Of a stretch of 57,758 nt of DNA, positions 41,847 through 51,003 are shown piece after piece; position 1 is the stretch's first letter, and every line of letters begins with the position of its first letter. The translations under genes and the position numbers were made by a program. Source of the stretch: Candidatus Rifleibacteriota bacterium (GTDB lineage Bacteria > Muiribacteriota > Ozemobacteria > Ozemobacterales > Ozemobacteraceae). The DNA lies in the NCBI GenBank assembly GCA_015233565.1, contig JADFXM010000046.1, positions 1 to 57,758 on the forward strand. The letters are read 5' to 3'. The notes beneath the pieces were generated by a model. It was not told the DNA's origin. It saw only the letters and a list, made by a program, of their open reading frames with translations, and did no database searches.

Positions 41847-44110
41847 ATTCAATTGAAAAACTTTCAAATATCCAGAAAATCCACGAAAAAAGTCCTTTGC
41901 TTGTTGATTCATTCAATGATCGTATTTATTCTTATTCAGAAGTATCCGAATTCGCTTGCTGGATTGCTTTTGATTTGCAGCGAAGGGGCTTAAAAAAGGG
42001 TGATAAAGTTGCAATTATTCTAAATAATTCAATTTTTCCACCAATAATTTATCTCGCATGTCTTTATGCCGGTTTTGTGGCTATTCCAATCAACCCGATT
42101 TTTGGAAATAAAGAAATCGAGGAAATTCTGCAGAAGGTCAACCCTAATCTTGTTATTTTATCAGTGCAAACTTTTTCAATTGTGAAAGCTTTTCAAAAAC
42201 AGCCTTTGCCAATAAGTGTTTTAATCCTTCAGGATGGTTTGCAGCATTCAGAAGATAATCAAATTGATTGTTGGGAAATAAAAGCTTTTAAGGAAAAACT
42301 TGATTTTATTCCTTTTTCCGGAGTGAACGAAAACGATTCTGTGTTGATTGTTTTTTCATCGGGGACAACCGGAACTCCGAATGGAATTGTCCATAATCTC
42401 CGGAGTTTGGTAGCGAATGCTTCGATTTTTATTCGCACCGTTGGAATTTTGGAAAATCATCGGTTTCTTGCAAATCTTCCAGCTACCTACTTGGGCGGTT
42501 ATTATAATTTGTTTCTTATTCCCTTTTTAGCCGGGGGAAGTATTGTTGTAGTAGATGCTTTTAATGCGGCAAGTGCAATTAATTTCTGGAAGCCTGTAAA
42601 AAAATATCAGGTTAACGCTCTTTGGCTGGTTCCTACTATAATAGCTATTTTAATGGAAACGGATCGAGGAAAAGAAGGCGAAATATATTGCAGAAATAAT
42701 CTCAAGCTTGCCTTAGTTGGAACTGCACCGCTTTCGGTAACTCAGCGAATAGCATTTGAGAAACGATATGGATTAAATCTTTTGGAAAACTATGGTTTGT
42801 CAGAAACGCTATTTATTTCTAGCAATTCTCCCAAATTTCCGGTAATTAGTGGTTCGACAGGAAAAATTCTTTCTACTGTTCAAGTTTCAATTATGGATGA
42901 CCAGTGTGCTCCGCTGGGAAGGAATATTGAAGGGGAAGTCTACGTCCAAACTCCCTTTTTAATGACTGCCAAAGTTTTTTTCGACATGGATAGCCCTACT
43001 GAATTTGATTCCAACCAATGGTTCTCTACCGGAGACTTGGGGGTTTTAAGCGATTCCGGAGAGCTTTTTATCACAGGCCGAAAAAAGGATTTGATAATTT
43101 GTGGTGGAGTCAATATTTCTCCAGTACAAATTGAAAATATAGTCTATTCTCATTCAGGAGTGAATGAATGTGCTGTTATCGGAATTCCCCATAAAATTAT
43201 GGGGGAGGAAATAGTACTTGTTTTGAGGATTAAAAAAGGGTTTTCCTTCGAAAGAGTATCAGAGGAACTAAAGGAAATATTCGAAGAAAAATTAAGCAGA
43301 ATTAAGCGGCCCTCTAAGTTTTTTGAACTGGAAATTTTTCCGCGTGCCTCTTCAGGAAAAATCTCTAAGCGAAAAATAGTTAATTTAATTTCAAATAGAG
43401 AAGGAAGGAATATTCCGAATTTTAATTTTCCAATTTTGCCTCCTTTTAGAAACAAGAAAATTTTCCTAAAAGAGACTTTTGAAAGACCAGATTCCAGAGT
43501 TTTGACTGAATTGGAAAAATATTCTTGTGCTTTTCTAACGGATTGTGGCGCAAATTCTCCAAGATGCGATTTAAAATGGATTTATCCGGGAAGTTTTTGT
43601 GGTCCAGTTTTTATTATTGAACCCCAAAAATCGTTAAGAACAATTTGTTATGGACTGAAATATGTTCGTCAAGGTGATATTGTGTTGATTGGTGACCCAA
43701 CAGCTAGTATTGAAGCAATTTGGGACATTTTCTTCCAGAAGTTTTTGGAAAAAATAGGTGCTAAGGGAGTTATTGTTGATGGTTTTGTCAGGAGAGTTTC
43801 TTTGGCAACCATCCCGATTTATGCAAAAGGTTGTCATTCGGAATTGGGTTTGGGAGGGGAAGAAGGAGGAAAAATAAATTTGCCTTATATCCTAGGGGGA
43901 CTTGAGATAAACTCGGGAGATATTATTAAGGCTGATTTTGATGGATTTGTAGTAATTCCCCCCAAAAAATTAAAAGCTATCTTGGAAAAAGCAGATCAAC
44001 GAACCCGTTTAGAGGATGAAATTTCCCGAAGATTAAACTCAGGTGAAACAATTTTTAGTCTTTTGGGTATAGAAGAAAATAGAGTAGAAGTAGAGTTTCA
44101 CGATTCTTAG
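41843..44110 (+). CDS. ANL-superfamily acyl-adenylating ligase fused to an RraA-like domain
   Basis: A 755-aa fusion. Residues 1-515 form an AMP-dependent synthetase: VFSSGTTGTPNGIVHN is the A3 phosphate loop, ENYGLSETLFIS the A5 motif, FSTGDLGVLSDSGELFITGRKKDLI motifs A7/A8, and PRASSGKISKRK A10 with the catalytic Lys. From about 545 a separate domain has the RraA-like sequence YVRQGDIVLIGD, IGAKGVIVDGFVRRVSLATIPIYAKG and VKINLP-like GKINLPYILGG. In true RraA-type aldolases the central motif is VDGxVRD; here it is VDGFVRR, so the metal-ligand Asp is replaced by Arg. Start and stop of the upstream M29 gene overlap as ATGA. It probably activates an acid as an adenylate and loads it onto the ACP at 36978. 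The role of the RraA-like part is unknown. Confidence 0.85.
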   Translation: MNSIEKLSNIQKIHEKSPLLVDSFNDRIYSYSEVSEFACWIAFDLQRRGLKKGDKVAIILNNSIFPPIIYLACLYAGFVAIPINPIFGNKEIEEILQKVNPNLVILSVQTFSIVKAFQKQPLPISVLILQDGLQHSEDNQIDCWEIKAFKEKLDFIPFSGVNENDSVLIVFSSGTTGTPNGIVHNLRSLVANASIFIRTVGILENHRFLANLPATYLGGYYNLFLIPFLAGGSIVVVDAFNAASAINFWKPVKKYQVNALWLVPTIIAILMETDRGKEGEIYCRNNLKLALVGTAPLSVTQRIAFEKRYGLNLLENYGLSETLFISSNSPKFPVISGSTGKILSTVQVSIMDDQCAPLGRNIEGEVYVQTPFLMTAKVFFDMDSPTEFDSNQWFSTGDLGVLSDSGELFITGRKKDLIICGGVNISPVQIENIVYSHSGVNECAVIGIPHKIMGEEIVLVLRIKKGFSFERVSEELKEIFEEKLSRIKRPSKFFELEIFPRASSGKISKRKIVNLISNREGRNIPNFNFPILPPFRNKKIFLKETFERPDSRVLTELEKYSCAFLTDCGANSPRCDLKWIYPGSFCGPVFIIEPQKSLRTICYGLKYVRQGDIVLIGDPTASIEAIWDIFFQKFLEKIGAKGVIVDGFVRRVSLATIPIYAKGCHSELGLGGEEGGKINLPYILGGLEINSGDIIKADFDGFVVIPPKKLKAILEKADQRTRLEDEISRRLNSGETIFSLLGIEENRVEVEFHDS

Positions 44111-44307
44111 TAAGGGAAGTAATTTCATTCGTTGTTTTTTTTCATTTTCTTGTGGGACAATTTGTGTTTCAAAATTCACTGGTTAAGTTGAAAGTTCAAA
44201 GTGATGAAGGTTTTAACAAAATATAGATTTTAAATATTCCTTTAAGAGATATCCTCTTAGTATTACTCATTGATTGGTTTTATTATCTTTTGATATCGGA
44301 GAAAAAG

Positions 44308-45690
44308 GTGCTTTTTGAATTTCCAAAAGATCAGGAAGGTTTTTCACCATTGGTTTGTGGTGCCTTAAAGTATTTGTGGCATCCTGAGGCTTTTCTTTCT
44401 CGCAATGGAGCAAAATATGCTTTAGAAAGATTATGGAATCTTGTTGCAAATAAAACTGATTGGATCGGTGCTCCGTTGGTTAATTTTACTGCTATATCTC
44501 TTCAGCAAGTCGAAAAGGTTTTTGAAAATCCTGAGAATAATTTGCCATGGGTTGAACTTTCCCAGTTTTTGCCATCTGGTGTCAAACTCGATTTAGACAC
44601 CTCTTCCCTTCCGGCGGTTTTTGCTAGTGAAAATAAACTTCATTACTTTGGAAATGGGAATTTTCCTTTAGATTTGGTAGCAGCAACTTTTTTATTCCTA
44701 ACCAGATGGGAAGAATGGAAATACCCAACCAGAACTGCTTTGAGCATACTTGATGAGGCTTCTTTGTTTGCGGTTAGACAAAAATTTCATGAACGCCCCC
44801 TTCTTGATGAATGGGGATTAGTAATCCGGAAATGGCTGGAAATCACATCCCCCAATTGGCAAATCAAACAAGGAGCATTTAATTTACGAATTACTCATGA
44901 CATTGATCATGTGAAATATTTTAAAAAGTCGATAGATATTATTAAAGGTTTTGCCCGAGGTTATTTTATTGAAAAATCGTTATTTCGCGCGGCTGAAAAT
45001 TTATTTACAGGGTTTAATTCATTTTCGAACTTTAAACTTGACCCCTATTTTAAATCCTTCCAGCAATTACTTAATTTAAATAAAAAATTCGGGGCTGCCG
45101 GGACTTTTTATTTTATGGGGGCAGAACGAAGTATCGTGGATGATGGTTACAGGTTAGATCTACCACCAGCCAGTGAGATGTGGAAACAAGCCTTGGATCA
45201 GGGACATCGTGTTGGTTGGCACATTTCCCAAAAAGCAGCGCTCCAAAAAAAAACATGTATACAGGAATGGGAAAGGGTTTGCAAAATATTTTCAAATTTG
45301 CCGGAATACTCCAGACATCATTACTTGGCTTGGCAAGGTCCTGTTTCATGGAGATTTTTGGAAGAAATTGGGGTTAAAGAAGATTCCAGTCTTGGGTTTA
45401 ATGAGTTCGTTGGATTTCGAAGTTCAACTTCTAAACCCTATCCCGCTTTCGATCTCGAGAAGGACCGTTGTTTGTCCATCACAGAATTACCTTTGGTCAT
45501 TCAAGATGGTGTAATTTTTAAGAGCCATCGTGAACTTGGCCCTGAAATCGCCGCAAAAAAAGTTGGGATAATTGAGAACCGAATTAAAAAGGTTGGCGGA
45601 ACCTTAACAATTTTGATTCATAATTCTTTTGAGACTTATCTTATTAAGCCATTCTATGAGTGTTTCAAATGTGTTGGGGAAAAAAATTAA
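44308..45690 (+). CDS. second polysaccharide-deacetylase-like protein
   Basis: A 460-aa protein with the same layout as the deacetylase at 9458-10882: a 190-residue N-terminal domain, then a CE4/NodB-like part. LRITHDIDHVKYF at 193-205 has the His-Asp-x-Asp site. RVGWHISQ at 301-308 and RHHYLAW at 336-342 hold further His residues, and DSSLGFNEFVGFRSSTSKPYPAF follows. It is therefore a paralogue, not a recent copy. The GTG at 44308 with GGAG six bases upstream is a better start than the TTG at 44290. Its stop is one base from the amidotransferase start (TAATATG), so deacetylation and amide formation may act on the same sugar. There is no signal peptide. Confidence 0.8.
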   Translation: MLFEFPKDQEGFSPLVCGALKYLWHPEAFLSRNGAKYALERLWNLVANKTDWIGAPLVNFTAISLQQVEKVFENPENNLPWVELSQFLPSGVKLDLDTSSLPAVFASENKLHYFGNGNFPLDLVAATFLFLTRWEEWKYPTRTALSILDEASLFAVRQKFHERPLLDEWGLVIRKWLEITSPNWQIKQGAFNLRITHDIDHVKYFKKSIDIIKGFARGYFIEKSLFRAAENLFTGFNSFSNFKLDPYFKSFQQLLNLNKKFGAAGTFYFMGAERSIVDDGYRLDLPPASEMWKQALDQGHRVGWHISQKAALQKKTCIQEWERVCKIFSNLPEYSRHHYLAWQGPVSWRFLEEIGVKEDSSLGFNEFVGFRSSTSKPYPAFDLEKDRCLSITELPLVIQDGVIFKSHRELGPEIAAKKVGIIENRIKKVGGTLTILIHNSFETYLIKPFYECFKCVGEKN

Positions 45691-45691
45691 T

Positions 45692-47599
45692 ATGTGTGGA
45701 ATTTTTTGTCTAATTTTGCACAACCCAACCAAAGTGGACATTGATCCCTTTCTGGAATCCCTGCATCACCGTGGTCCAGATGATAAAGGTGCTCTTTATT
45801 GGCAGCCTGGTTCAAAGGCCGAGAGTAAACCCGCTTTATGTTCAGTTGCTTTAGGGCAAACTCGTTTGTCTATTATTGATCTTACAAATGCCGGACATCA
45901 GCCCATGGTTAGCGAAGATGGTCGCTGGTGGATAGTACTAAATGGTGAAGTTTATAATTATCTCGAACTTCGTAGCGAACTTGAGGGTAAAGGCAATAGT
46001 TTTCGAACCTCTTCTGATACAGAAGTTGTATTGAAAGCAATAATTACCTGGGGACCAGAAGTCGCTTTTTCTCGTTTTATTGGAATGTTTGCACTAGCAC
46101 TTCTTGATACCTTTCAGAAAAAGATAATCGTTGCACGTGATCCTTTTGGCATAAAACCTTTCTTTTATTGTCATTGGAGCGGGGGTTTGGCTTTTTCATC
46201 GGAAATTTGGCCTCTGTTAAACCTTCCAGGGGTGGACCAAAATCTTGTTTCAGAGAGAGTTTTTGAATATTTACGTTTTGGGATTATTGACTACGGTGAT
46301 GGTACTTTAGTGAATGGTGTTAAACAAATTCCTCCCGCTTCGTGGGGGGAAATTAACCTTGAAAATTCTATTGAATTAGGGCTAAAAAAATATTGGGACA
46401 TTAAAAAAATCAGTCAAATCGAAATTAGTTTCAACGATGCAGTCCAGTTAGTTCGTGAAAAATTTCTGAGAAACATCGAACTTCATATGCGGAGTGATGT
46501 CCCAGTAGGAATGGCTTTGTCCGGCGGATTAGATTCTTCTTCAATTGTTTGCGCAGCTCGCTTCCTTTATCCCAATAAAGAAATTCATACGTTTAGTTAT
46601 ATTCCGGAGGATTCTAACATCTCTGAAGAGCACTGGATCAAAATGGTAACCAACCATGCAAAAACTGTTTCTCACGTAGTTAAACCAGAATCATCTGATT
46701 TTGAGAAAGATGTATTGGAACTTATTAAAATCCAAGGCGAGCCATTTGGTTCAACTAGTATCTATGCCCAATATTGTATTTTTCAATCGGCACGCAAAGA
46801 AGGGATTCCAGTCTTGCTTGACGGTCAAGGGGCTGATGAAATACTTGGGGGGTATGTTTCCTTTCAGGGAGCGCGATTAGCTTCATTAGTAAGAAAAAAA
46901 GATATTTGGGGGGCTTTAAATTTATTTAAAGCGCAAAAGCGGTTTTCTGATAGAGATTCGTTTCAAATATTTCAATTCGCGTGTCAAAAATTGCTTCCGG
47001 TTAGCTTTTTAAGCTTTTCAAAATGGCTTGTAAATAAAAATCAAATCCCGGGTTGGTTAAATAAAAATTGGTTTTCTTCACACGGGATTGATTTTAAAAA
47101 ATATTTTCACAAAAACTCTATCACGAAATGTCTTCGAGATGCGCTTGAAGAAAGCATTTCTTTTTCGATGTTGCCTCATCTTCTGCGTTATGAAGATCGG
47201 AATTCCATGGCATTTTCAATTGAAAGCAGAGTGCCATTCTTAACAAAAGATTTTGTTTCCTTTTTGCTTTCCTTGCCAGAGGAATACATTATTGGAAAAG
47301 ATGGGGAAAATAAAAAAGTATTTCGAGAAGCAATGCGAGGTATTGTTCCAGAAATGATTCTTAAACGGCGTGATAAGCTAGGTTTCGTGACTCCAGAGAA
47401 AAAATGGCTAAAAAATAACAATAACTTTTCCCTTTTCAATAAAATGATCTTGTTGAGTGAAAATATAAAGTGTTTTAACTTTGAAAAGGTCAAAGAACAT
47501 TTTAATCATTTTTTTAAGGAGGATTCGGAAGACAATTTTTGTTATTGGCGGATATTAAATTTTATTGCTTTTCACAATTTAATTTATAAAGAGGTTTAA
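45692..47599 (+). CDS. glutamine-hydrolysing asparagine synthase-like amidotransferase
   Basis: A 635-aa class II glutamine amidotransferase of the AsnB family. After removal of Met, Cys2 in MCGIFCLI is the nucleophile. HHRGPDDKGAL, RLSIIDLTNAGHQPM and LNGEVYNYLELRSEL are the glutaminase blocks. The synthase part begins with MALSGGLDSSSIV, the ATP pyrophosphatase loop, and LLDGQGADEILGGY follows. Glycan-locus members of this family form amides of uronic acids (the WbpS/WbpG type). The downstream wbp-type genes make a diacetamido-uronic acid, so an amidated uronic acid is a reasonable inference. The gene begins one base behind the deacetylase stop. Its end faces the WbpB-like gene across ten bases. 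Confidence 0.9.
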   Translation: MCGIFCLILHNPTKVDIDPFLESLHHRGPDDKGALYWQPGSKAESKPALCSVALGQTRLSIIDLTNAGHQPMVSEDGRWWIVLNGEVYNYLELRSELEGKGNSFRTSSDTEVVLKAIITWGPEVAFSRFIGMFALALLDTFQKKIIVARDPFGIKPFFYCHWSGGLAFSSEIWPLLNLPGVDQNLVSERVFEYLRFGIIDYGDGTLVNGVKQIPPASWGEINLENSIELGLKKYWDIKKISQIEISFNDAVQLVREKFLRNIELHMRSDVPVGMALSGGLDSSSIVCAARFLYPNKEIHTFSYIPEDSNISEEHWIKMVTNHAKTVSHVVKPESSDFEKDVLELIKIQGEPFGSTSIYAQYCIFQSARKEGIPVLLDGQGADEILGGYVSFQGARLASLVRKKDIWGALNLFKAQKRFSDRDSFQIFQFACQKLLPVSFLSFSKWLVNKNQIPGWLNKNWFSSHGIDFKKYFHKNSITKCLRDALEESISFSMLPHLLRYEDRNSMAFSIESRVPFLTKDFVSFLLSLPEEYIIGKDGENKKVFREAMRGIVPEMILKRRDKLGFVTPEKKWLKNNNNFSLFNKMILLSENIKCFNFEKVKEHFNHFFKEDSEDNFCYWRILNFIAFHNLIYKEV

Positions 47600-47609
47600 T
47601 TAAACTTTT

Positions 47610-48638
47610 TCAGATTTTCAACGGCAGACTGATTTGTTTTCCTTCTCTGGAAGACCTGTATATTGCATGAATCAATTCGAGGCTTTTTCTTCCCGATCGA
47701 CCGTCAGTCTCAGGTTCAGCTTTTCTTTCAAGAACATCTAGAACATTGTGTAAATAGGCGCTATGGCCAAACCCATAAACGTTTGGAGGATTGTAGTTAT
47801 TTGCCATTATTTCTTTATCATCATCGTCATAGTCAGAAAATTCCCACTTTTCAATGGAATTTATGGCTATCCCCGAAATTCGGACTGTTCCTTTTTCTCC
47901 CAAAAGAGTTATTGAACCTTCAAAATTCTTCGGATATGCAAGCATTGTTACATTAATTGTCCCAATTGCTCCGTTTCGGAATCGCAATATTGCAGCACCT
48001 GTATCCTCGGTTTCAATTTTTCGGGCAAGAGTTGCTGTAATTGCTGAAACATTTTCCACATCTCCAATTAACCAGTACAAACTGTCGACATAGTGGCTTG
48101 CTTGATTTAAAAAAGCTCCACCGTCAAATTCCCATGTTCCTCGCCAGCGTGCCGAATCGTAATATTCCTGAGGACGACTCCAAAAAATATTGCTTTGGGC
48201 GAAAAAAATTCTGCCGAAACGGCCTTTGTCGACAGCTTTTTTTAAAGCCTGCATGGTTGGGTTCAAACGGTTCTGTTTAACAACAAAAAGATGCACTTTG
48301 GCTTCGTCGCAGGTATGAATCAGGTTATCCACGGCCTCTAGGGTTATTCCCATGGGTTTCTCTGAAATTACATGTCTGCCGGATTTTGCTACTTTTATTC
48401 CATGGGCTGGGTGCATTCCGCTGGGAGTTGATACTACAACAGCGTCTAATTCCTCTTTTTTTAACATTTCATCAATATCTAGATAAGGGGTTGCACCATT
48501 CTCTTTTGCGGCTTTTTCAACCCTTTCCTGGACAACGTCGCAAACTGCAGTCAATTTGCAACGATTAGAATTGTCCGAAAAAGCTTTAAAGTGATTTTTT
48601 GAAATTCTTCCGCAACCAACTAGGCCAAATTTAAACAT
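47610..48638 (-). CDS. wbpB: UDP-N-acetyl-hexosaminuronate 3-dehydrogenase (WbpB-like)
   Basis: A 342-aa Gfo/Idh/MocA oxidoreductase. FGLVGCGRISKNHFKAF is the NAD loop, VVVSTPSGMHPAHGI and VISEKPMGITLEAV the EKP block, and FDGGAFLNQASHYVDSLYWLIG the catalytic His/Asp region. This is the signature of WbpB/WlbA, which oxidises C3 of UDP-GlcNAcA. The start at 48638 (GGAG eight bases upstream) is preferred over 48716, which would run into the epimerase gene. It is followed downstream only by the convergent amidotransferase. WbpB-type enzymes recycle NADH with 2-oxoglutarate and pass the 3-keto sugar to an aminotransferase. Confidence 0.9.
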   Translation of the reverse strand: MFKFGLVGCGRISKNHFKAFSDNSNRCKLTAVCDVVQERVEKAAKENGATPYLDIDEMLKKEELDAVVVSTPSGMHPAHGIKVAKSGRHVISEKPMGITLEAVDNLIHTCDEAKVHLFVVKQNRLNPTMQALKKAVDKGRFGRIFFAQSNIFWSRPQEYYDSARWRGTWEFDGGAFLNQASHYVDSLYWLIGDVENVSAITATLARKIETEDTGAAILRFRNGAIGTINVTMLAYPKNFEGSITLLGEKGTVRISGIAINSIEKWEFSDYDDDDKEIMANNYNPPNVYGFGHSAYLHNVLDVLERKAEPETDGRSGRKSLELIHAIYRSSREGKQISLPLKI

Positions 48639-48690
48639 TTTCTTTGCTCCAATTTTTACAAAGAGATGATAAACTTTTTTATTTCGACTT

Positions 48691-49839
48691 TCAAATGTTT
48701 TGTTCTCTTTTATCATTTCCTAAAAGAATTTTTATTATCTCGTGGCCGGCTTTTCCGTTGCCATATAAACTCGGATGTGGTTTTTGAATCCAACTGTCGT
48801 TCAATACTTTTTCCAGGAGATTCAAAATTGACTCTTTTTCAAGACCTGCGACAAAATTCCAACCTGCTTCAACAAGTTCAACCCATTCGGTTTCAGTTCT
48901 CATTGTAATACAAGGTTTTTCATGAAAGTAGGCCTCTTTTTGGACCCCACCCGAATCGGTTAAAATCAGGCGGGAATTTTTCTCAGCTAGCACCATATCC
49001 AAGTAACCCAGAGGTTCTGAAAGAAAAATAAATTTGTTATTTCCTGAAAGGAAGCGTTTCGAAAGGGTTGCATCATTTTCAATAATGTTTCTCGTTCTTG
49101 GATGAATAGGCCAAAAAACTGGGAAAAAACGTCTCCCGGATTCTTCAAGAGTTTCAAGAAGTGAGGTGAGTTTTACTATATCATCTGTGCTTGCGGGTCT
49201 GTGGATAGTTGCAAGTATATATTCTGAGGGAAGGTTTTTCTTAAAGACCGGATTACTTTTTTGGAGCGCTTTTTGGCTGTAAAAAAGCGCGGCATCAAAC
49301 ATTACGTCGCCTGAATTGAAGACTTTTTTGGCACCTTTAATTCCCTCGTTTGAAAGGTTTATTACTGCGGTTGCGGTCGGACAAAACAGCCAGGAAGAAA
49401 TATGATCAGTCAAAACCCTGTTAATTTCTTCGGGCATTTCACGATTGAAGGAACGCAGGCCAGCTTCGACATGAGCAATTGGGATATGAAGCTTGCTGGC
49501 TGCCAAAGCACCGGCAAGTGTGGAATTTGTATCTCCATAAACAAGTACACTGTCAGGTTTTTCGGAAAGAAGAATTTTCTCTATTCCAGTCAGCATTTCA
49601 CCAGTTTGTGCCCCATGGCTACCTGAACCAACCCCCAGGTTGAAATCAGGTTTAGGAATGTCGAGTTCATCGAAAAAAATTCCGGACATGTTTTCATCAT
49701 AGTGCTGTCCGGTATGAATTATAACTTCGAGGATTGAAGAGCCCTCGAAGTTATTGGCATTGTGTTCTCGAATTACGCGACTTACGACGGCCGCTTTAAC
49801 AAACTGAGGTCTAGCACCAACAATTGTAAGGATTTTCAT
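48691..49839 (-). CDS. wbpI: UDP-N-acetylglucosamine-type 2-epimerase, non-hydrolysing (WbpI-like)
   Basis: A 382-aa GT-B-fold epimerase. ILTIVGARPQFVKAAVVSRVI is the family start, VIIHTGQHYDENMSGIFFDEL, GSHGAQTGEML, YGDTNSTLAGALAASKL and HVEAGLRSFNREMPEEINRVLTDH follow, and LTDSGGVQKEAYFHEKPCI is the C-terminal UDP site. This is the non-hydrolysing class (WecB/WbpI), unlike the two NeuC-like proteins in the window. In the WbpA-B-E-D-I pathway the last step converts UDP-GlcNAc(3NAc)A to the manno form. Placement with WbpB and WbpD supports WbpI over WecB. The gene starts 228 bases after the WbpD-like gene. Confidence 0.85.
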   Translation of the reverse strand: MKILTIVGARPQFVKAAVVSRVIREHNANNFEGSSILEVIIHTGQHYDENMSGIFFDELDIPKPDFNLGVGSGSHGAQTGEMLTGIEKILLSEKPDSVLVYGDTNSTLAGALAASKLHIPIAHVEAGLRSFNREMPEEINRVLTDHISSWLFCPTATAVINLSNEGIKGAKKVFNSGDVMFDAALFYSQKALQKSNPVFKKNLPSEYILATIHRPASTDDIVKLTSLLETLEESGRRFFPVFWPIHPRTRNIIENDATLSKRFLSGNNKFIFLSEPLGYLDMVLAEKNSRLILTDSGGVQKEAYFHEKPCITMRTETEWVELVEAGWNFVAGLEKESILNLLEKVLNDSWIQKPHPSLYGNGKAGHEIIKILLGNDKREQNI

Positions 49840-50067
49840 GAAAACGTCCTTGTTCTCAAGTGGTCAATTTCAGAAAAAATTGTATTTTAAATGTCATTTT
49901 TTTCAATGATACATAAATCATTAAAATCCGGAAAACATTATTCGAAAATTTATATCAAATCACAGTAGATTTTTATAATTTAGGAAAAACTGAGCCACTG
50001 TATTTACCATTCTTTGCTTTTAAACTGGCTCGGTGCCAACATTTAAACAGCTTTGAAAAAAAATATC

Positions 50068-50661
50068 TTATGGAATTCGAGTTTTTTCGAGTAACATTCC
50101 ATTTTCAACGTGATATTCACATTTGCAGGTGTTGCACACTAAGTCGCTGTTTTCTTCGAGTTTAGGAGACGGGTGCAGTTTCAAACCACATTGGCACATC
50201 CATCCGACAATTCGGCCAGGATTCCCGACTATCAGGGCAAAATCGGGAATATTCTTTGTCACAACTGAACCCGCACCGATAAAACAATATCGTCCAAGGG
50301 TATGGCCACACACTACTGTAGCATTTGCACCTATTGTAGCACCTTTGCGGATGAGGGTCTGTTTGTACTCATGTTTTCTGATAATATGACTTCTCGGATT
50401 AATAACGTTTGTAAAAACCATGGATGGGCCGCAAAATACGTCATCTTCAAGTATCACACCATCATATATCGAAACATTATTTTGTACTTTTACATTGTTG
50501 CCGAGAATAGCATTAGGGCCAACGACAACGTTCTGGCCAAGGCTGCAGCTTTTTCCAATCTTGGTGTTCTTAAGAATATGGCAGAAATGCCAGATTTTGG
50601 TGTCCTCGTCAATTTCAACATTATCATCTACGTATGATGATTCATGAACGGTATATTTCAT
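50068..50661 (-). CDS. wbpD: WbpD-like sugar N-acetyltransferase (left-handed beta-helix)
   Basis: A 197-aa hexapeptide-repeat acyltransferase. The N-terminus KYTVHESSYVDDNVEIDEDTKIWHFCHILKN leads into beta-helix turns (IGKSCSLGQNVVVG, ILGNNVKVQNNVSIYDG, VVCGHTLGRYCFIGAGSVVTKN). The tail has four cysteines: C-x-C in MCQCG and C-x2-C in CNTCKCE, a zinc ribbon typical of WbpD-type proteins. It would acetylate the 3-amino group of UDP-3-amino-GlcNAcA. The ATG at 50661 lies about seven bases behind GGAG. The Met at 50673 coincides with this ribosome-binding site. Downstream comes the WbpI-like gene after a gap with no recognised element. Confidence 0.85.
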   Translation of the reverse strand: MKYTVHESSYVDDNVEIDEDTKIWHFCHILKNTKIGKSCSLGQNVVVGPNAILGNNVKVQNNVSIYDGVILEDDVFCGPSMVFTNVINPRSHIIRKHEYKQTLIRKGATIGANATVVCGHTLGRYCFIGAGSVVTKNIPDFALIVGNPGRIVGWMCQCGLKLHPSPKLEENSDLVCNTCKCEYHVENGMLLEKTRIP

Positions 50662-50673
50662 TTTTTTCTCCAT

Positions 50674-51003
50674 TAATAGGCAAAAGTATCATACAATTTT
50701 TCACGTTCAAAAAACGTGATTTTTTGTGAAAAAAAACGGCGATAAAACGAAAAATGGCTTCGGTAATGCGTCTTACAAGAGACGTGGATAAACTTTCTTC
50801 TAAAAACTCCAAACCAAATTTATTGATAATTTTTTTAACTCTAAATGGATCAAACCTGTCACAGCCAGCAATTCTCGGTGGGTTGGTGCAATTGTTTTTG
50901 AGAGCTATTTTGAGCAATATTCAAAAAACTTATTATTCCGATAAGTTCCGTAGAAAAATTAGCAATAGCTATATTTTCCGAGAAAACTCACCGAATTGGT
51001 GTG
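50674..51003. other. intergenic region, no gene seen
   Basis: The 330 bases between the WbpA-like and WbpD-like genes contain open frames on both strands (50642-50917 minus, 50754-51185 plus), but neither shows a family motif or a ribosome-binding site, and both run into the real genes. I see no RNA gene or terminator hairpin. Confidence 0.5.
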
